Origin: Betaproteobacteria bacterium
GTDB lineage: Bacteria > Pseudomonadota > Gammaproteobacteria > Burkholderiales > SG8-39
Assembly (NCBI GenBank): GCA_016210745.1
Contig: JACQTO010000084.1
Coordinates: forward strand, 1-33,388
Direction: 5' to 3'
Length of the DNA stretch: 33,388 bases
Part shown: positions 19,383 to 25,711 of the stretch, in pieces
How positions within the stretch are numbered: the stretch's first letter is position 1
Layout of the letters: each line of letters begins with the position of its first letter
The notes under the pieces: model-generated
Told to the model about the DNA's origin: nothing
The model's database searches: none
What the model saw: the letters and a program-made list of their open reading frames with translations, nothing else
Translations under genes and position numbers: made by a program

Positions 19383-19407
19383 GTAAGGCTCCGGGGGATT
19401 GTTCGAC
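19383..19407 (+). promoter_or_regulatory. ECF-like promoter candidate for the NPCAAK operon
   Basis: GTAAGG (19383-19388) is followed after 15 bases by CGAC (19404-19407), 60 bases before the first NPCAAK gene. The spacing equals that of the GTAATC-N15-TGTC element in the leader modules. The match is short and unsupported by other data. Confidence 0.3.
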
Positions 19408-19466
19408 CAATTAGCCAGCGGAAGGGACTCTTCCCCGCCGTCATTCACCACCTACGGAGGCCTGAA

Positions 19467-19721
19467 ATGAAATTAAGCAATAGATCGATGCGACTCGCTT
19501 ATGCCGGCATCTTGGCCATGGGGCTTGGCGGTCCCGCCTTGGCGCAAAATCCCTGCGCTGCGAGAAACCCTTGCGCGCCGAGAAAAACCGCGAGCCCCTG
19601 TGCGGCAAAGAAGAATCCTTGCGCGGCGAAAAAGAATCCCTGTGCAGCCAAAGCCAGTCCGTGTGCCGCGAAATCCAATCCGTGCGCGGCCAAGAATCCT
19701 TGCGCAGCCAAGATGCAGTAA
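19467..19721 (+). CDS. Exported NPCAAK-repeat cysteine protein
   Basis: This is an 84-aa protein. Residues 1-26 are a signal peptide (MRLAYAGILAMGLGG, cleavage after PALA). The entire mature chain is a low-complexity repeat of about eight units of the form (N/S)PCAA(K/R) plus 0-3 residues, with cysteines at 30, 36, 45, 52, 59, 66, 73 and 79. There is nothing else in the mature protein. Regular Cys spacing of 6-9 with alternating Lys suggests metal binding, disulfide or haem-thiolate chemistry, or a substrate for Cys modification; this is inference. A strong CGGAGG site precedes ATG 19467. The next gene shares both the signal-peptide type and the repeat, so the two are probably functionally tied. 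Confidence 0.8.
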   Translation: MKLSNRSMRLAYAGILAMGLGGPALAQNPCAARNPCAPRKTASPCAAKKNPCAAKKNPCAAKASPCAAKSNPCAAKNPCAAKMQ

Positions 19722-19739
19722 TCCAAGACGAGATAAGTC

Positions 19740-19763
19740 GTCGACCCGCTCAGTCGGGCCGAC
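19740..19763 (+). promoter_or_regulatory. Hairpin between the two NPCAAK genes
   Basis: A 9-bp stem with one mismatch (GTCGACCCG against CGGGCCGAC) and a 6-base loop lies 18 bases after the first stop and before the AAGGAG of the next gene. It could trim expression of the downstream genes relative to the first. No U-run follows. Confidence 0.3.
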
Positions 19764-19798
19764 GGCACCCTCAGCAGCTGACTTCCAAGGAGCTAATC

Positions 19799-20416
19799 AT
19801 GAACCCACGCGCAAAGCCTCTTCGAGCCGCACTTGCCGGCGTATTCGCAATCGGCATGGGCGGACCGCTCGCGCATGCCGCCGCGCCGTGCAGCCCGTGT
19901 TCACCTCGCACTCGCAGCAATCCAAGCGCAGAGAAGAAGAATCCGTGTGCCGCCAGAAATCCTTGCGCCGCTGCCCGCAGCAAAGTTGATCCCCGACTTG
20001 TCACACGTCCCAAGGGAACCAAACTTGCCACCGGCGAGCGCGCCGAGCTGCTGCAGCTTGGCGAATCCCTGTGGAAGGACACCAAACTCAGCACCAACGG
20101 CCTCTCCTGCAATACCTGCCATCAAGGCGGCGCGGCGTTTCAGAACACCTTTGCCAACCCTTACCCGCATTACGTCGCGATGGCCAAGGAGCAAGGCGGC
20201 TTGAAACGCATCAACCTCGATGAAATGGTTCAGTTCTGCCTTGTAGTGCCGATGGCGACGAAGCCGCTCGGTTGGGATTCAAAGCAGCTCGCGGCGCTCA
20301 CGGCCTATACGGCCGACCTGCAGAAAACGTTCAGGCCTGCCCAAGCGGGCAAGTCCAACCCGTGTGCAGCGAAAAATCCGTGCGCACCCAAAGCCAATCC
20401 CTGTGCGGCCAAATGA
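19799..20416 (+). CDS. Exported c-type cytochrome flanked by NPCAAK repeats
   Basis: This is a 205-aa protein. Residues 1-28 form a signal peptide closely resembling that of the preceding gene (GVFAIGMGGPLAHA). The mature N-terminus (30-58) is Cys-rich (CSPCSPRTRSNPS, NPCAARNPCAA). A monohaem cytochrome c domain of ~110 residues follows, with CNTCH at 104-108, PYPHYVAM, VQFCLVVPMATKPLGW (candidate axial Met and an extra Cys at 147) and a final helix LAALTAYTADLQ. The C-terminus (187-205) returns to three repeats, NPCAAK, NPCAPK and NPCAAK. Haem domains flanked by tandem Cys repeats are unusual. It starts at ATG 19799 after AAGGAG, and likely sits in the periplasm as an electron carrier or metal-responsive redox protein. 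Confidence 0.82.
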   Translation: MNPRAKPLRAALAGVFAIGMGGPLAHAAAPCSPCSPRTRSNPSAEKKNPCAARNPCAAARSKVDPRLVTRPKGTKLATGERAELLQLGESLWKDTKLSTNGLSCNTCHQGGAAFQNTFANPYPHYVAMAKEQGGLKRINLDEMVQFCLVVPMATKPLGWDSKQLAALTAYTADLQKTFRPAQAGKSNPCAAKNPCAPKANPCAAK

Positions 20417-20460
20417 AGTGAAGCGACGGCGCTCACTGCCAATGTCGCGGGATTCACGTG

Positions 20461-21216
20461 ATGAGTGACATTCCAACGAGAGACCGCTTCCGACCGCGGT
20501 TGCCGTCACTCCAAATTCCCGCGATCCAAAACCTGCCGCGGTCTCGGCTCGAATCGATGGCTGCGGCGGGCGAGGAGGTGCTTGACTGCCTGCGCGTTCT
20601 GGAAAAGGCCGGTCTCAATGTCGTAGGCGAGGTCCTGCGCGGCCACGGTACCTTCTATGAATACGAACACTATCCACCGGATGACGTGTTTGACCGAAAT
20701 TCGCACGCACAGTATTACTACCATGCACATCGGAATGCCTTGGGTGAAAACGGACATTTCCACACTTTCCTGCGCGCGCCGGGCATGCCGGCCAGCGCAA
20801 AGCCCGTACCGTATTCCGGTGCCGAACCCTGGCCTGCGAACGATGAAGCGCTTTCGCACCTGATCGCCATTTCGATGGATCCGTATGGGCGGCCAATCGG
20901 GCTGTTCGCGGTCAATCGCTGGGTGACGGCAGAAGCCTGGTACGCCGCAGACGATGTCATTCGCATGCTCGACCGTTTCGTGATCGATCACGCGTTCCCG
21001 TCCTGGCCGGTCAATCGCTGGATCGGCGCCATGATGCTGCTGTTTCGCCCACAAGTCGAGGCGCTGATTCGGCATCGCGACGCGGTAGTACGAGCCTGGG
21101 CGAATGCCTATCCAGCCGCCGACGTCTTCGAAGACCGCGGTCTTGAGCTGACAGGGCACATTGCCATTCAGATAGATCAGCAGATCGACGCAGTGCGGTC
21201 GTCGCTTGCCCGCTGA
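20461..21216 (+). CDS. His-rich protein of unknown function in the NPCAAK operon
   Basis: This 251-aa protein has no signal peptide, so it is predicted cytoplasmic. The striking region is residues 62-101, with histidines at 62, 70, 82, 88, 90, 99 and 101 among Tyr, Asp and Glu (FYEYEHYPPDDVFDR, then QYYYHAHR and GHFHTFLR). This is the pattern of a metal-dependent enzyme pocket. A second half with conserved-looking Trp and Asp (LFAVNRWVTAEAWYAADD, SWPVNRWIGAMMLLF) follows. I vaguely recall a DUF family of this type (possibly DUF6969) but cannot confirm it. It lies 44 bases after the cytochrome gene on the same strand, suggesting an operon and perhaps modification or maturation of the Cys-repeat products. 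Confidence 0.72.
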   Translation: MSDIPTRDRFRPRLPSLQIPAIQNLPRSRLESMAAAGEEVLDCLRVLEKAGLNVVGEVLRGHGTFYEYEHYPPDDVFDRNSHAQYYYHAHRNALGENGHFHTFLRAPGMPASAKPVPYSGAEPWPANDEALSHLIAISMDPYGRPIGLFAVNRWVTAEAWYAADDVIRMLDRFVIDHAFPSWPVNRWIGAMMLLFRPQVEALIRHRDAVVRAWANAYPAADVFEDRGLELTGHIAIQIDQQIDAVRSSLAR

Positions 21217-21365
21217 CCCGCTCGCGCATCCGGCGACAGTGCCACATCAACGCTCGATAAGGAGCATTTCATTTTGCCAATCGCGCGGCGCAGGAATTTC
21301 ATTTGCTTGTCGACGTCGGCACAGGCGCGACACATCATCAGGTGAAAACCCAGCCGCCCTGTCAT
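21177..21365 (-). pseudogene. zf-HC2-type anti-sigma factor relic
   Basis: A 62-codon frame begins GRLGFHLMMCRACADVDKQM and continues KFLRRAIGKM. This is the second half of the zinc-binding HC2 domain (H-x3-C-x2-C) of anti-sigma factors paired with ECF sigma factors. The usual first ~25 residues with the upstream ligand are missing, so it was probably fused or recombined at its 5' end. Its apparent ATG overlaps the stop of XRE copy C as ATGA, and its 3' end overlaps the convergent His-rich gene by 40 bases. No sigma factor gene accompanies it. It is probably non-functional. Confidence 0.55.
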
Positions 21366-21739
21366 TCCCAGCTTTCGGTCAAGCGCCTACCAGTCCGAGG
21401 CAAGCTACGAACGGCCCGTTTCCCCCGAGCACCGCCGCGCTCGCCGGCTTTTCTCGGCTTGACCCGCAACGCTTTGCGCAGCCTCCGGTAAAGTTTCGGG
21501 TCTTCAGACTTGAGAAGGTCGATGATGTCGAAATCCACTTTCTTGACCTTGGACAGGTCGAGGCGCTCGACGTGGATCAAGCGAAGCATCTCCCTGACCG
21601 GCGTAGGCATCTTGCGACCGCTTTCGTAACGCGACCCGCCGCTCTGAGTCACTCCGATCCGGGTCCAGAACTCCTTTTGATTCAGGCCCAACTTGCGTCG
21701 TATTTCGCGAGGGTTGACGGAAGATCCGGGGGATTTCAT
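21362..21739 (-). CDS. XRE-family helix-turn-helix regulator, copy C
   Basis: This DNA-binding protein is 125 aa from ATG 21739, which follows a good AGGGGG site. Its helix-turn-helix, REIRRKLGLNQKEFWTRIGV followed by TQSGGSRYE, is nearly identical to copy A, as is the basic tail (KLYRRLRKALRVKPRKAGER). The last ~12 residues differ, where the 3' end runs into the anti-sigma relic. The frame is also open upstream through the leader module to ATG 21859, so a 165-aa version carrying the oxidase-type N-terminal extension could be made. The two starts may be translationally coupled. Targets are unknown; the shared leader suggests co-regulation with the multicopper oxidase operon. Confidence 0.78.
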   Translation of the reverse strand: MKSPGSSVNPREIRRKLGLNQKEFWTRIGVTQSGGSRYESGRKMPTPVREMLRLIHVERLDLSKVKKVDFDIIDLLKSEDPKLYRRLRKALRVKPRKAGERGGARGKRAVRSLPRTGRRLTESWE

Positions 21740-21768
21740 GGTGTCCCCCTGTTTTGAGTAGTTGGCCA

Positions 21769-21995
21769 GTGACAGCGCTTTGACGATCTCGAGGCGGTTC
21801 CTCCGGGCATCTTCCGCTTCCCGTTGCCGAACCCTCGACGTTTTCCTTGAAAGAAACATGGCCGACCTCCTCTCCGTATTTCCAGCGATGGAGCTTGGTC
21901 AAACCTGTCGCCATCAATTGAACAACCTCCACACCTGTACGTTGCTTGTAGTGGATGGGCCCTGACAGGAGCGTGACGGCGCGATTACATTTCCT
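21769..21995 (-). repeat. Dispersed leader module, copy C
   Basis: About 227 bases are highly similar to copies A and B. It keeps the AGGAGG site, ATG 21859 and an intact reading frame (MFLSRKTSRVRQREAEDARR, then NRLEIVKALS) that runs on into XRE copy C. Similarity to the other copies ends shortly upstream of the GATTACATTTC box. Confidence 0.85.
21964..21988 (-). promoter_or_regulatory. ECF-like promoter element in leader copy C
   Basis: On the minus strand GTAATC (21988-21983) and TGTC (21967-21964) are separated by 15 bases, exactly as in copies A and B. Confidence 0.4.
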
Positions 21996-22256
21996 TATCC
22001 CTTGTAGTTACCAGAAACGCCGCGCGGGGAGCGCGGCCCTGCCACTCAGACGCATACAAAAAGCAGGCATGGCGCTCTCCACGGTTTCAACTGATTTCAT
22101 TGGGGAATTTGCTATGGGACATCTGCAATGCATAGGAATTTCATACTTCGGCGCCCGAATGCGCGGGCGAGCGCCCAGGTGCACGGTTGCGATTGCGACG
22201 ACGCAATCTATTGATTACATAACGATTTTTTAAACCAATGCGCTTGTTTTTCTGAG
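21996..22256. other. Intergenic stretch, no gene recognised
   Basis: This is 261 bases between divergent units. The right part is AT-rich (ATCTATTGATTACATAACG then a T-run) and may hold an activator-binding region for the sigma-54-like promoter that follows. No credible reading frame was found. Confidence 0.4.
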
Positions 22257-22273
22257 CTGGCACAGCCTATGCA
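22257..22273 (+). promoter_or_regulatory. Sigma-54 promoter candidate
   Basis: CTGGCACAGCCTATGCA matches the -24/-12 consensus (YTGGCACGRNNNTTGCW) at all but two positions, and keeps the invariant GG and GC with 10 bases between. It lies 46 bases before the small membrane protein start, leaving a ~35-base leader. A bacterial enhancer-binding protein would be required; none is in the window. Confidence 0.6.
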
Positions 22274-22319
22274 AAACACAAGGTGAGCAACAGTGAAACG
22301 AAAAGAAACGGAGAACATC

Positions 22320-22685
22320 ATGAGAACGACCACACTGACAATGACCGCCCCCGAAATCGCACTCGCGAATCTGGAAGCCGCTGCGGAAAGATTCAACGTC
22401 GCGACCGAACATCTGACTGCTGGGACCAAGACCGTGCTGATGCTCGCCGGCGCCCCGCTGATTGGCCTCGCGTTCGTGATCGCACTTCCGATTCTCAGCG
22501 TGGCGCTGACCGCGTACTTCGGCGGCAAGCTGCTCGCAGCCCACTGGGCCGGCGTCGCCAAACATGTGAAGAATGTGGCACTGTTCTTCGCAGCCCCCTT
22601 CGTCGGACTGGCCTACATCCTCGCCCTCCCGTTCGTCGGCCTCGGCACTCTGGTCTACCTTGGGGTGAAAGCCGCCAGGAAATAG
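22320..22685 (+). CDS. Small two-segment membrane protein of unknown function
   Basis: This 121-aa protein has an N-terminal amphipathic helix (PEIALANLEAAAERFNVATE) followed by two long hydrophobic stretches: TVLMLAGAPLIGLAFVIALP and VALFFAAPFVGLAYILALP with FVGLGTLVYLG. The two share an AP-(L/F)-(I/V)-GLA pattern and look like internal duplicates. I choose ATG 22320 behind CGGAG; a GTG at 22293 would add nine polar residues. No family is recognised with certainty. It is a single-gene unit behind a sigma-54-like promoter, which suggests nutrient- or stress-dependent expression in the inner membrane. Confidence 0.75.
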   Translation: MRTTTLTMTAPEIALANLEAAAERFNVATEHLTAGTKTVLMLAGAPLIGLAFVIALPILSVALTAYFGGKLLAAHWAGVAKHVKNVALFFAAPFVGLAYILALPFVGLGTLVYLGVKAARK

Positions 22686-22956
22686 CGCGAATTCGCAGCT
22701 GATTCTATGCGGATCGGGCGGCCCTTCGGGGCCGCTTGGCGTTTGGGCGCTGCTCTTCTGCCGGATTTCCGCCTCCCTGTCGTAGATCCGCAGCACCACG
22801 TCATCGGCCCCGAACTGGAAGGTGTATCTTCCTTGGATGCTCGAGGTTGGAAACTGATCCAGATGGGTGAACCTGAGCTCTTTGGGTTCCGCAAGGCGAG
22901 CAATCCGCCCGCCTGGGCGTTACCGACGCCAGCGTCGCGGGAACGAAAGGGACGTG
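22686..22956. other. Intergenic stretch, no gene recognised
   Basis: Short open frames on both strands have no domain character. It contains no strong repeat apart from a GGGCGGCCCTTCGGGGCCGC-type hairpin at about 22718-22737, shortly after the membrane protein gene, which may end its transcript. Confidence 0.4.
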
Positions 22957-22998
22957 AAAAGGCCGGGGCATCGGCGCGGTACGCCGACTGCCCCGGCC
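22957..22998 (-). terminator. Rho-independent terminator for the 47-aa gene
   Basis: Read on the minus strand, a stem of GGCCGGGGCA against TGCCCCGGCC, extended by TCGGCG/CGCCGA past a one-base bulge, has a 5-base loop (22961-22998). It is followed at once by TTTT (22960-22957). It lies 30 bases after the stop of the small minus-strand gene and supports that gene being real. Confidence 0.8.
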
Positions 22999-23027
22999 CG
23001 CCGCACGATCAGTAGGCTGTGGTCAAC

Positions 23028-23171
23028 CTAGCGCGTCAGGGGGGCAACGGATGCCGGCGCCTTCTTTCCGACCTGCTGCGTGGGATGGCGTTCGTGCGCA
23101 CGGTCCTCGACGCTCTCGACCACTTCCTTGAACGCGGGGAATAACCTTTGCAGCGTGTAGAACCTGGACAT
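23028..23171 (-). CDS. 47-aa protein of unknown function
   Basis: This small protein starts MSRFYTLQRLFPAFKEVVES and continues VEDRAHERHP with a basic Ala/Pro tail. ATG 23171 follows a good AAGGAG site at 7 bases, and a clear intrinsic terminator follows the stop, so the unit has all the signs of a real gene. It has no signal peptide or membrane segment. I do not recognise the family; the amphipathic start suggests a helical peptide. It is divergent from the cupin gene. Confidence 0.6.
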   Translation of the reverse strand: MSRFYTLQRLFPAFKEVVESVEDRAHERHPTQQVGKKAPASVAPLTR

Positions 23172-23401
23172 GGCAAGTCTCCTTGTGAACGCTAGGTTCG
23201 ACCGCGAGCGTTCACGAGGAATCCGCCTTTTCGCCATGATAGTTTCCGATTCGTGGCATCAGAAAAACAGATCACGCGAACCCTGTCATACGGCACGCCC
23301 GTCGATCCTATGATGACGAGACAGGCCGGGCTCTCCAATCGCAGTTGGGCGACTCAACAAAGTCATAGCCGGACACTCCATCAACCTCAAGGACTCTGAT
23401 C

Positions 23402-23833
23402 GTGAAAATTGCTTCTTTAGTCGTCTCAAGCCTAATAGCCATGATGTTCCAGCAGGTGACGTTGGCGCTGGAGCCGTCCGCGCAGGTACAGGTATCGACG
23501 GTCCTGAAAGCTCACACTAGCTGGGACGGAAAACCAATCGTTTATCCGTCGGGAAAAGCTGAAGTCTCCGGCTTAGTTGTCGAGCTCGCGCCAGGAGCGC
23601 AAACGGGATGGCATTCCCATCCTGTGCCTTCTTTTGCATTTATTCTGGAAGGTGAATTGGAGATCGAGCAAAGAAACGGCGGCGTGAAGCGCCTCAAAGC
23701 GGGTGAGGCGGTTGCTGAAGTTGTGAATACTTTTCACAACGGCCGCAATGTTGGGACAGTTCCAGTAAGACTTGTAGTCTTCTATACCGGTATGGTTGGC
23801 GAAAAGCTGACCGTGAAAGAGAATCAGCAATAG
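23402..23833 (+). CDS. Exported cupin-domain protein
   Basis: This 143-aa protein has a signal peptide (IASLVVSSLIAMMFQQVTLA) and a single cupin barrel. Motif 1 is TGWHSHPVPSFAFILEGE (H71 and H73; the usual Glu a few residues later is replaced by Ser/Phe) and motif 2 is NTFHNGRNVG (H112). Three His ligands suggest one divalent metal. Periplasmic cupins of this type are mostly uncharacterised and may bind small molecules or act as dioxygenase-like enzymes. It starts at GTG 23402 after AAGGA. It has no operon partner: the neighbour downstream is convergent, only 19 bases away. Confidence 0.85.
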   Translation: MKIASLVVSSLIAMMFQQVTLALEPSAQVQVSTVLKAHTSWDGKPIVYPSGKAEVSGLVVELAPGAQTGWHSHPVPSFAFILEGELEIEQRNGGVKRLKAGEAVAEVVNTFHNGRNVGTVPVRLVVFYTGMVGEKLTVKENQQ

Positions 23834-23852
23834 GTGGAGCTACTCACGGACC

Positions 23853-24773
23853 CTATCCCTGCCACAGAGGGGCGAACTGAGTTGCGACCACTTCGTCGTA
23901 ACGAACTTCCCCTTTTAGGGCGCCGATCTCGCGGGCGAACCGGCTGATATGGCCGACCATCTCCTCGGTAATGGTCGGGTTGTAGAAGGGAGCATCCCGT
24001 GCCACCTCGTAGGCGATGAGACTCGCCTCCTCGGCTGGGAACAGGCGTTCCGCGGCCTTCGCAGCCAGCTGCGGCTCTGCCCGAAGCGCCCGCTGGGTCT
24101 TCACGATGGCCCGCACGGCCCCCGCGGCGATGTCCGGATGCTCCCTCACCATTCGCTCCGTAGTCACGAGCGCCGGGAACGTCCAAGTGCGAGCCGCGGG
24201 CGGCCCGTCACCTCGGCGCACGTCGAGCAGAATCTTGGCGATGCCCCTTTTCACGCCCAGGTCCGCCCGCAACCCGTTGCCCCAGTAACCGTCTGCGAGG
24301 CCCTGTTCAATGGAGTCGACGCCATCCCAGGCGTAGTTGGGGTTCGTGCCCCGGGGACCGCCGACGATCTGCACTTTATCCCGCTCGAAGTCGATTCCCG
24401 CTTCCTCCAGGAGGCGTTTCATAGTCAGCCCGGGGTCAGGCGCCGCTTGCAGGCGCAACCCTCTCACCGCGCTCACATCTCCCTGTTCGCCTTTGATGTC
24501 GGAGCGGATCGCGAGGAACCAATACGCGTAGTGGGAGATAGCGCACAGCAGGACGCCGCCCCGCCAGCCGGGAAAGGACCGCAGGACGGTGTAGGGGGAA
24601 CCGACAAAGAAGTCGATGTCACCGTTTTTCAGCGCCCCCGATCGAACCGATGGGGCCCGCGGCGCAAAGACGAACTCCATGTCGATGCCTTCCTGTCGGA
24701 AAAATCCAAGCTGTATGGCAGCGATGGCCACGAAGTAGGAAGGAGAGATCGCGTCAGCAACGGTGAGCCGCAT
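23853..24773 (-). CDS. ABC-type substrate-binding protein, NMT1/SsuA-like, without signal peptide
   Basis: This 306-aa protein is related to the periplasmic binding proteins of nitrate/sulfonate/thiamine-precursor systems (NMT1/ThiY/SsuA fold). The start reads MRLTVADAISPSYFVAIAA, continuing IQLGFFRQEGIDMEFVF, the usual first strand and helix; GALKNGDIDFFVGSPYTVLR and GYWGNGLRADLGVKRG are the typical ligand-cleft segments. It lacks the expected signal peptide: the fold begins at residue 2, and the longer frame to 24815 adds only polar residues. No permease or ATPase gene is adjacent. It may therefore act in the cytoplasm, as an enzyme-like or sensor version of the fold. AGAGGA precedes ATG 24773. 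Confidence 0.8.
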   Translation of the reverse strand: MRLTVADAISPSYFVAIAAIQLGFFRQEGIDMEFVFAPRAPSVRSGALKNGDIDFFVGSPYTVLRSFPGWRGGVLLCAISHYAYWFLAIRSDIKGEQGDVSAVRGLRLQAAPDPGLTMKRLLEEAGIDFERDKVQIVGGPRGTNPNYAWDGVDSIEQGLADGYWGNGLRADLGVKRGIAKILLDVRRGDGPPAARTWTFPALVTTERMVREHPDIAAGAVRAIVKTQRALRAEPQLAAKAAERLFPAEEASLIAYEVARDAPFYNPTITEEMVGHISRFAREIGALKGEVRYDEVVATQFAPLWQG

Positions 24774-24903
24774 GTTGTCCTCTTGAGGAGAGCTTGTTGA
24801 GCATTCTATACCCACGCCTTTTCGAACCGTGGCGTGCAGTCAACACTCGAAAGCCTGCGTTCACGAAAAGCCGGCGCCAATGAGGGGCTTTGAGAATAAG
24901 AAT

Positions 24904-25290
24904 CTACTTGCCGCAGGCAATTTTCCAAAGTAATTGGGTCGGAACGCTCGCCTCATATAGATCCCACCTGTAGGGGTAGTCGTCCTTTGCGATCATTGGC
25001 CCTAATCCCATAGTTTCAGCGTACCAGGAGACTTGGATTATTCGCGATTTAGGGTCCTTACAGTCGTACTTCCGACTCAGCTGCATAGACAAATACCGTT
25101 GGCCGTTACCAAGGGCTCGGGCCCTGTCGAAGTTGACCAGGCTGGACATATATGCAGTTTCGCCATCCCGGCGGATGGAGACGCGGTCGATGTAGTCTCC
25201 ATCGAACGCATTTTGTCTAACCAAAGACCATTCCGCCGCCGCACTATTGCTCACGACAGCGAGCAGCATCATAAAAATAACGTTGCGCAT
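24904..25290 (-). CDS. Surface-adhesin protein E-like exported protein
   Basis: This 128-aa protein has a signal peptide (NVIFMMLLAVVSNSAAA). The mature part AEWSLV, then RVSIRRDGETAYMSSLVNFD, KYDCKDPKSRIIQVSWYAE and the ending LLWKIACGK, matches the small exported family named after Haemophilus surface-adhesin protein E; in most bacteria its role is unknown. The two cysteines (in YDCK and IACGK) probably form a disulfide. ATG 25290 lies behind a purine-rich GGAGGGGGG stretch; a GTG three bases upstream is an alternative. It is a monocistronic unit. Confidence 0.8.
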   Translation of the reverse strand: MRNVIFMMLLAVVSNSAAAEWSLVRQNAFDGDYIDRVSIRRDGETAYMSSLVNFDRARALGNGQRYLSMQLSRKYDCKDPKSRIIQVSWYAETMGLGPMIAKDDYPYRWDLYEASVPTQLLWKIACGK

Positions 25291-25711
25291 CACCCCCCTC
25301 CTATTCTTCGGTCATGCCGAGCACATACCGTGCCAGAGCCTAGCGTCTTCGCACCACAAACAGCGGGAGGAAAACGACGCAATGAAAGTCGATGTGCAAG
25401 GCGCGAAAAACCATTCAACGGGGACAATTTTGCGGACTAGCCCCTGCCACGCCTGCAAACGAGCTTGATGCGGCAATGCATCTTGCAGCGATCACTCGGG
25501 GAATGCGCAAAGCCATCATTGGGCGATGCGAAGTAAACGACTGACGGCAACGCGACGAGATGTCGAAACTGTGTCAGTGCATCCGCGCTTCCAATTTAGC
25601 CAGGCGCGTTGGAATGGGTCCCTACGGTCCGCAGCCGACGGGCATGTCCGCCCATCCGACTAGTCATTGATCCCGGCCGGCGTCGGCAGGCCGTTTGTGA
25701 TGCGGATAGGA
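25291..25711. other. Intergenic stretch with a possible 28-aa frame
   Basis: About 420 bases without a secure gene. A plus-strand frame at 25382-25468 follows a good GGGAGG site, reads MKVDVQGAKNHSTGTILRTS and ends with a CxxC (PCHACKRA). It could encode a microprotein but has no other support. Confidence 0.3.
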
